Source: Cellulosimicrobium sp. CUA-896 | Lineage (GTDB): Bacteria; Actinomycetota; Actinomycetes; Actinomycetales; Cellulomonadaceae | DNA: 64,000 bases | Assembly: GCF_001942335.1 (NCBI RefSeq) | Contig: NZ_MKKH01000013.1 | Coordinates: 1 to 64,000 of the forward strand | Reading direction: 5' to 3' | Shown: piece by piece, positions 59,855 to 64,000 of the stretch | Layout: each line of letters opens with the position of its first letter | Numbering within the stretch: the first letter of the stretch is position 1 | The notes under the pieces: model-generated | Database searches by the model: none | What the model was told of the DNA's origin: nothing | Seen by the model: only the letters and a program-made list of their open reading frames with translations | Made by a program: the position numbers and the translations under genes

Positions 59855-60532
59855 ATGGCGACGGCCGGGACCGCCTCGCCCGGAGGCGACGACGTCTCGC
59901 GTCTGACGGACGCGCAGCGTGCGCTGCGCGTGCAGATCCTCGCGACCGAGCACTGGAGCCTGCTCGCGTCGCGCTCGACGACGCAGAGCGAGGTGCTCAC
60001 CCGCATCGCGATCTTCCTCACGCTGGTCTCCGCCGGGGTCTTCAGCCTGGGCGTCCTGGGCAACGCCACCGGGTTCCGCGGGTGGTTCGCCGGCGTGGCG
60101 ATCGGCGTGCTGCTCCTGCTCTCCCTGCTCGGTGCCATGACGCAGCTGCGGGTGCTCAACACCGCCCACGAGGACCTCGCGTACGTGCTGGCGATGAACC
60201 GGCTGCGCGGCGCGTACGTCGACCTCGACCCCGGCGTCGAGCGGTACCTCGTCATGTCGCCGGCCGACGACGGCCGCACCTACTACCCGTTCGCGTCGCG
60301 CGACCGGACGCAGGCGCTCGCGAGCTCGATGGTCCTCATCCTCGTGGTGGAGTCCGTGCTCGTCGGGACGCTGTGCGGGAGCGTCGTCCGGGCGGCGACC
60401 GGTTCGGTGGGCTGGGCGGTCGGTGTCGGGGTGGTCGTCGCGGTCGCGCACTGCGGGATCTTGCTGCTGCGGGGGTATCGCGGCTACCGCGCGGTGTGGC
60501 GGGTGCACGTGCCGCTGAGGCGCAGCGCCTGA
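59855..60532 (+). CDS. Four-helix membrane protein, function unknown
   Basis: The 225-residue protein has a soluble N-terminal helix (LTDAQRALRVQILATEHWSL), then two membrane helices (about residues 50-95, IAIFLTLVSAGVFSLGVLG and VAIGVLLLLSLLGAMTQL), a soluble loop with YVLAMNRLRGAYVDLDPGVE, and two more helices near the C-terminus. The pattern is seen in many small actinobacterial membrane proteins with no assigned role. ATG 59855 follows GACAAT by six bases, so a leaderless start is likely; the GTG at 59840 would precede that box. Confidence 0.7.
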   Translation: MATAGTASPGGDDVSRLTDAQRALRVQILATEHWSLLASRSTTQSEVLTRIAIFLTLVSAGVFSLGVLGNATGFRGWFAGVAIGVLLLLSLLGAMTQLRVLNTAHEDLAYVLAMNRLRGAYVDLDPGVERYLVMSPADDGRTYYPFASRDRTQALASSMVLILVVESVLVGTLCGSVVRAATGSVGWAVGVGVVVAVAHCGILLLRGYRGYRAVWRVHVPLRRSA

Positions 60533-60569
60533 CGCTCGCTGCTGGCGGTCTCCGTGCGGTACACACGCC

Positions 60570-60815
60570 TCAGAGGGTCACGTCGACCCAGCCATGAACG
60601 ACGTCCGTGCGCAGATCGTGGATGACGACGTGGGGATCGACAGCCTTCGCCGTGGCCATCGCCGCGACCGCGAGCACGGTCATGTTGAGGGCCGCGACGG
60701 TTTGGGAGTTGTCGCTGAGCTGGCCGAAGGAATGAACGACGTCCACCATGGCGTCGGCAACGCGACGCGACCTCAGATCCGGCTCGTCGACGCACAACGA
60801 CACGGCGTCGAGCAA
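60570..60815 (-). CDS. Possible small hypothetical protein
   Basis: An 81-residue frame with protein-like periodicity: VDEPDLRSRRVADAMVDVVH, SQTVAALNMTVLAVAAMATA and VIHDLRTDVVHGWVDVTL. Codon third positions are less GC-biased than in neighbouring genes, suggesting recent arrival. The start is poor (TTG 60815 without a binding site), so the true start may be a later GTG. No family recognised. It lies between the membrane protein (convergent) and the immunity gene (divergent). Confidence 0.4.
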   Translation of the reverse strand: MLDAVSLCVDEPDLRSRRVADAMVDVVHSFGQLSDNSQTVAALNMTVLAVAAMATAKAVDPHVVIHDLRTDVVHGWVDVTL

Positions 60816-60851
60816 CGCGCTGGAACACGACGTCGTGGCACAGGTGTACGC

Positions 60852-60857
60852 CAGGAT
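60852..60857 (+). promoter_or_regulatory. -10 box of leaderless immunity-gene promoter
   Basis: CAGGAT, six bases, then ATG 60864; same box as at whiA. Confidence 0.35.
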
Positions 60858-60863
60858 GGCGGC

Positions 60864-61418
60864 ATGTCGGCCGAATCCCCCGAGATCGACGTGACCTTCG
60901 ACGAGCTCCGGGCCGTCACCGGGTTCGCGGCGCGGTGCGCTGCGCGGGCACTACCGCTCTACGAGCGCGACGCACCCGGGGACGCTCGCGCGCGAGAGGC
61001 AATCGACGCCGCGACTGCGTTCGCCGAGGGCGGCGCGCGGACGAAGAACCTCCGGGTCGTCGCCTTCGCCGCGCTCAAGGCAGCGGGTGAGGCATCCACG
61101 ACGACCGCCGAGCACGCCGCTCGGGCGGCGAGTGCAGCGGCCGGTGCCGCCTTCCTCCACCCGCTCGCCCAGGCGACGCAGGTCAAACACATCCTCGGTG
61201 CCGCGGCTCATGCGGCGATCGCGGCCGAGCTCGACGCCGGCAGTGATTCCGGCGTCGGAGAAGACGAGCTCGACGGGGCGTTGCGTGACGCCCCAGCGAC
61301 GGTCGTCGACGTGCTGCACCGCTACCCTCCGGCACCCGCCGGGGGAGGCCGACTCGGTGAACTGGTGAGGAGGCTCGACGGCTCGCTGAGGACGTCCCAC
61401 GGTGATCTGGAGGCCTGA
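60864..61418 (+). CDS. Putative immunity protein (Imm5-like)
   Basis: Resembles the putative immunity protein family with an Imm5-like domain, which is linked to polymorphic toxin systems and often found alone. The 184-residue all-helical protein has ELRAVTGFAARCAARALPLY, RAREAIDAATAFAEGG, two Ala-rich helices (AALKAAGEASTTTAEHAARA) and VKHILGAAAHAAIAAEL. No toxin gene is nearby, so it would be an orphan immunity gene if the family call is right. ATG 60864 is chosen for the CAGGAT box; the frame stays open far upstream but without coding character. Confidence 0.65.
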   Translation: MSAESPEIDVTFDELRAVTGFAARCAARALPLYERDAPGDARAREAIDAATAFAEGGARTKNLRVVAFAALKAAGEASTTTAEHAARAASAAAGAAFLHPLAQATQVKHILGAAAHAAIAAELDAGSDSGVGEDELDGALRDAPATVVDVLHRYPPAPAGGGRLGELVRRLDGSLRTSHGDLEA

Positions 61419-61461
61419 CGGAGTGAACCGCCTGCCGCGCATCGCCGCCGGACGGCGCACG

Positions 61462-61488
61462 CCGCTCGGCCCTGAGCGGGCCGAGCGG
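61462..61488. terminator. Bidirectional terminator, immunity gene / SnoaL gene
   Basis: An 11-bp perfect stem (61462-61472 with 61478-61488) and a 5-base loop between convergent genes. Confidence 0.7.
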
Positions 61489-61529
61489 GCAGGTACGGCA
61501 GGAGAAGTCGGCCGAGGTTCGTCGAGGCG

Positions 61530-61885
61530 TCAGACCTCGATGGCGAGTCGCGTGATGAGTCCGTCCTGCAGCTCGAACTGGTAGCGCAGGGTCGCCGTCC
61601 CGCCGGGGAAGTTCCCGTCGAGGCGGACGAGCACGACGGCGCGCGAGTCGTCCGCGACGTCCTGCCCGATGCGAGTGCTCGTGTACGTGTACTCGGTGGA
61701 CGACCTCGCGACCCAGGCGCGGATCTGCTCGGTGCCCGAGTACGTCGTGCCCTCGTCGAAAACTGTGGCGTCCGGCGCGAAGACGCCGGTCGCGTCGTCG
61801 TAGCGGTCCTCGTCGCGGGCGCGAGGTAGGTCACGACGGCTGATGGCAGCGTCGTCGGGTCGTACGCGGTGTCGGTGTCGTGCAT
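61530..61885 (-). CDS. SnoaL-like (NTF2-fold) protein
   Basis: Small protein of the SnoaL/nuclear transport factor 2 fold, which includes polyketide cyclases and isomerases as well as many uncharacterised proteins. Restored length is 118 residues: ARDEDRYDDATGVFAPDATV, DEGTTYSGTEQIRAWVARS and GNFPGGTATLRYQFELQDG match the family. One G is missing near 61828 (GCGGCC read as GCGCC). ATG 61885 has AAAGGAG at six bases. It follows the alpha/beta hydrolase gene by 60 bases, so the two are probably co-transcribed. Confidence 0.82.
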
Positions 61886-61945
61886 GGTGGTCTCCTTTCT
61901 GGCGGGGCGGTCCCACGTCAGGATCGGGTGGTGGGGAAGGAGGGG

Positions 61946-62674
61946 TCAGCGCGCCGTGGTGCGAGCGGCGTCCAGGACGATCTCCGTGACGGCGTCCGGC
62001 CGGGAGACGGTGACGGCGTGGGAGGCGTCGACCTCGACGGTCGTGGCCCCGGCCCGCTCCGCCATGAAGCGCTCGGACTCGAGGGGGATCGCGAGGTCCT
62101 GCCGTGCGACGAGGCTCCACGACGGGATCGACCTCCAGGCCGCCGCGGTCAGCGGGTCGGCGAGCGCCTGCTGGAGGATAGGGCGCTGTGTTGCCGCCAT
62201 GAGGGCGGCGGTCTCGGCGGGGACGTCCGCGGCGAACACGGCGCGGAACTCCTCCGGGCGGATGTACAGGTCGTCACCTGTACCCCCGCTGGGGGCCGGT
62301 GCCGGGATCGGGGTGAGCGCTCCACCCAGCTGGGCGCCCGGGAACTTGGTGGCCAGCTCGCCGGTGCTCTCGCCGATCTCCGGGAGGAAGCTCGCGACGT
62401 AGACGAGGGCCGTGACGTCGGGGTTGCCGTCGGCCGCGACCGACATGACGGAACCGCCGTAGGAGTGACCGGCGATCACGACAGGTCCGTCGATGCCGGC
62501 GAGGACGCTGCGCAGGTACGCGGCGTCGTGCTCGAGGCCGCGGAGCGGGTTGGCGATCGCGAGGACGCGGTGGCCGGCCGCCTGGAGGTCGGCGATCGAC
62601 CCGTTCCAGCTCGACGAGTCCGCGAACGCGCCATGGACGAGGACGATGGTCTGCTTCGTCGTGGAGGTGCTCAT
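61946..62674 (-). CDS. Alpha/beta hydrolase
   Basis: Esterase-like cytoplasmic hydrolase of 242 residues. Seen are the oxyanion segment IVLVHGAFADSSSWNG, the nucleophile elbow VVIAGHSYGGSVMS, and the catalytic His in DASHAVTVSRPDAV. The sequence resembles the salicylate-esterase-like/MhpC-type hydrolases common beside GntR regulators. ATG 62674 has AAGGGAAG upstream. Divergent from the GntR gene across an AT-rich palindrome, so it is the likely target of that regulator. Substrate unknown. Confidence 0.87.
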   Translation of the reverse strand: MSTSTTKQTIVLVHGAFADSSSWNGSIADLQAAGHRVLAIANPLRGLEHDAAYLRSVLAGIDGPVVIAGHSYGGSVMSVAADGNPDVTALVYVASFLPEIGESTGELATKFPGAQLGGALTPIPAPAPSGGTGDDLYIRPEEFRAVFAADVPAETAALMAATQRPILQQALADPLTAAAWRSIPSWSLVARQDLAIPLESERFMAERAGATTVEVDASHAVTVSRPDAVTEIVLDAARTTAR

Positions 62675-62738
62675 GTCGGTGCTTCCCTTCGCGCGCTGGC
62701 CGGGACCCTCCCGGCACGCACAGAGGAACATCGACGGT

Positions 62739-62754
62739 ATGCAATATATTTCAT
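62739..62754. promoter_or_regulatory. AT-rich palindromic operator between hydrolase and GntR genes
   Basis: ATGCAATATATTTCAT is a 16-bp palindrome with one mismatched pair. Such an AT-rich block stands out in this genome. TATATT on the minus strand could be the -10 box of the hydrolase gene, so a regulator bound here would block it. The neighbouring GntR protein is the natural candidate. Confidence 0.65.
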
Positions 62755-62796
62755 GTCGGTGCCCGCAGATCTACGGTCCCTGTCACACAATGGCTC

Positions 62797-63468
62797 GTGC
62801 CCGTCCCCACCCATGCCCCAGCAACCGGTCGCAGGCTCCTGCGCGACGACGTCTACCGCCGCCTGCGCGACGCGATCATCGACGGCACCTTCGAGCCTGG
62901 CGAACAGCTGCGTGACGGCGAGCTCGCGGCATGGCTCGGAGTCAGCCGGACGCCGGTGCGCGAGGCGCTCCTGCGCCTCGCGAGCAGCGGCCTCGTCGTC
63001 GCACGGCCCGGCCGGTCCACGGTGGTGAGCGAGCTGGACCCGCGCGCACTGCGCGAGGCGCGCGACGTCGTCGCCGCCATGCACCGGTTGGCCGTGGGGG
63101 AGGCCGTGCCGCTCCTCACCGACGCCGACCTCAACGCGATGAGCGACGCCGCGCGCCGCTTCGCCGCCGCGGTCGAAGCCGGTGACGTCGACGCGGCAGT
63201 CGTCGCGGACGACGCCCTGCACGGCATCCCGGTCGAGGTGGCGGGGAACCGGGCCGTCGCCGACGTGCTCGAGCAGTACACGCCCCTGCTCCGCCGCGCC
63301 GAGCGGCTGCGCTTCGCCGCGCCGGACGCGCAGGAGTCGATTGCGCGGCACGACGAGCTCATCCGGCTGTGCCGTGCCCGAGACGCCGTGGGTGCTGCAG
63401 CCGTGGCCGCCGGCAGCTGGTCAAGCCTGCAGCCGGGTGCGGGGCGCAGCGCTGAGCCTCTCGCATAG
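62797..63468 (+). CDS. GntR-family (FadR/FCD type) regulator
   Basis: Transcription factor of 223 residues. The N-terminal winged helix is typical (LLRDDVYRRLRDAIIDGTFE, PGEQLRDGELAAWLGVSRTP, VREALLRLASSGLVV), and the rest is an all-helical FCD-like effector domain (LREARDVVAAMHRLAVGEAV, DDALHGIPVEVAGN). Effectors are usually small organic acids. GTG 62797 follows CACAAT by five bases. It probably represses itself and the divergent hydrolase-SnoaL pair through the palindrome at 62739-62754. Confidence 0.92.
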   Translation: MPVPTHAPATGRRLLRDDVYRRLRDAIIDGTFEPGEQLRDGELAAWLGVSRTPVREALLRLASSGLVVARPGRSTVVSELDPRALREARDVVAAMHRLAVGEAVPLLTDADLNAMSDAARRFAAAVEAGDVDAAVVADDALHGIPVEVAGNRAVADVLEQYTPLLRRAERLRFAAPDAQESIARHDELIRLCRARDAVGAAAVAAGSWSSLQPGAGRSAEPLA

Positions 63469-63536
63469 GCATCGCTGGTCGAGAGGATCGTCGCGCGGTG
63501 GCGCGCGGCGCGGCCGAGTGCCCGTGCGTCGGTGTG

Positions 63537-64000
63537 TCAGCGGCGGTGGATGTCCTGCGCGAAGAGGTCGAGCACGGCGAGGATGCCGTCGTGCTGCCAC
63601 ACGCGGTTGCGCCGCATCCCGGTGCGCTCGCTGACCACACCCGCGTCCGCGAGCTGAGCGAGCGCCCGCTGGGCCGTGGTGTCGTTCAGACCGAGGTGTT
63701 CGGTGAGGAACCGGGCGTTGACGACGGGGTGCGCGACGAGGTGTGGCAGGACCTTCCAGGCCGCGGCCTGCCGTCGGAGTCCGGACAGGCGTTCCCTCGA
63801 CGTCGCCACCTGCTCCGCGAGGTCGTCGACGAGGCGGCTGCCGGCTGTCGCGGCGTAGCGGCTCGCCCGGGCGAACTGCCTGATGATCGGGCCCGCGTCG
63901 CCCGCGCGGTACGCGGTCAGCGCGTCGAAGTACGCCTGCGTGTCGATGAGCAGCCCTGCCGAGACCGGCGCCGTCGTGTCCCGGGTGACGCCCTTGGCGC
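63537..64000 (-). CDS. Fic-family protein, C-terminal part (cut by right edge)
   Basis: The visible 153 residues are the C-terminal end of a Fic-family protein; the catalytic HxFx(D/E)GNGR motif would lie beyond the window. Seen are helices after the Fic core (QAYFDALTAYRAGDAGPIIR, FARASRYAATAGSRLVDDLA) and a C-terminal winged helix (HPVVNARFLTEHLGLNDTTA, QRALAQLADAGVVSERTGMR). Fic proteins with such a DNA-binding tail are common, and many AMPylate targets or regulate themselves. An internal ATG at 63809 is not the start, because coding sequence continues to the edge. Confidence 0.8.
   Translation of the reverse strand, partial: AKGVTRDTTAPVSAGLLIDTQAYFDALTAYRAGDAGPIIRQFARASRYAATAGSRLVDDLAEQVATSRERLSGLRRQAAAWKVLPHLVAHPVVNARFLTEHLGLNDTTAQRALAQLADAGVVSERTGMRRNRVWQHDGILAVLDLFAQDIHRR

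Noticed and set aside
63537-63809. Independent 90-residue winged-helix regulator
   Set aside because: Coding sequence continues in frame upstream to the window edge, so it is the tail of a Fic-family protein.

Overview
The window is a very GC-rich actinobacterial chromosome segment. Gene order and content (uvrA, uvrC-rapZ-yvcK-whiA, gap-pgk-tpiA-secG, rbpA, pgl-opcA-zwf-tal-tkt-ctaB, xerD-parA-scpA-scpB-rluB-aroH-cmk-plsC-der) point to the Micrococcales, most likely the Cellulomonadaceae/Promicromonosporaceae group (Cellulosimicrobium-like). The species call is inference. WhiA, RbpA and OpcA are actinobacterial hallmarks.

Layout. Positions 1-13.8 kb hold core DNA repair (UvrA, UvrC), the RapZ/YvcK/WhiA trio, glycolysis (Gap, Pgk, TpiA), SecG and RbpA. 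From 13.9 to 21.4 kb, on the minus strand, lies the pentose-phosphate block tkt-tal-zwf-opcA-pgl with a coupled O-methyltransferase. From 21.8 to 31.3 kb come heme O synthase and the chromosome-maintenance/ribosome operon. At 31-34 kb are a membrane protein, a small unknown protein and a zinc alcohol dehydrogenase. From 34.1 to 47.5 kb there is an uronate-polysaccharide catabolic locus: a nine-gene minus-strand operon (DUF2264 protein, solute-binding lipoprotein, two permeases, DUF624 protein, GH88 hydrolase, FAH-family enzyme, KduD, KduI) diverges from a heparinase II/III-like protein and a DeoR-HTH/LacI-sensor hybrid regulator. From 48.1 to 54.7 kb a secreted GH43 galactanase-like enzyme and a secreted GH59 galactosidase share an operon and a C-terminal module. 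From 55.0 to 57.7 kb a secreted amidase carrying a dockerin is coupled to a surface protein with a cohesin domain and an LAxTG-type anchor. The right end (57.9-64 kb) is a looser accessory region: AlkZ-like protein, cold-shock protein, membrane protein, orphan immunity protein, SnoaL-like protein, alpha/beta hydrolase, GntR regulator and a partial Fic protein.

How the genes may work together (inference). Secreted GH43 and GH59 enzymes would trim a galactan-rich, uronate-decorated glycan. Oligosaccharides would enter through the ABC permeases, whose ATPase is not encoded here. A cytoplasmic lyase-like protein and GH88 would release unsaturated uronate, and KduI and KduD would convert it to 2-keto-3-deoxygluconate.

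Two global properties matter for any reader. First, at least 23 genes carry 1-2 base deletions, mostly in short G or C runs, about 33 missing bases in all. Every affected gene regains a full-length frame when these are restored, so they look like sequence errors rather than decay. I list these genes as CDS and note the breaks. Second, many genes start 5-7 bases after a TAnnnT-like box, suggesting widespread leaderless transcription. I saw no tRNA, rRNA, CRISPR array, insertion sequence or prophage.
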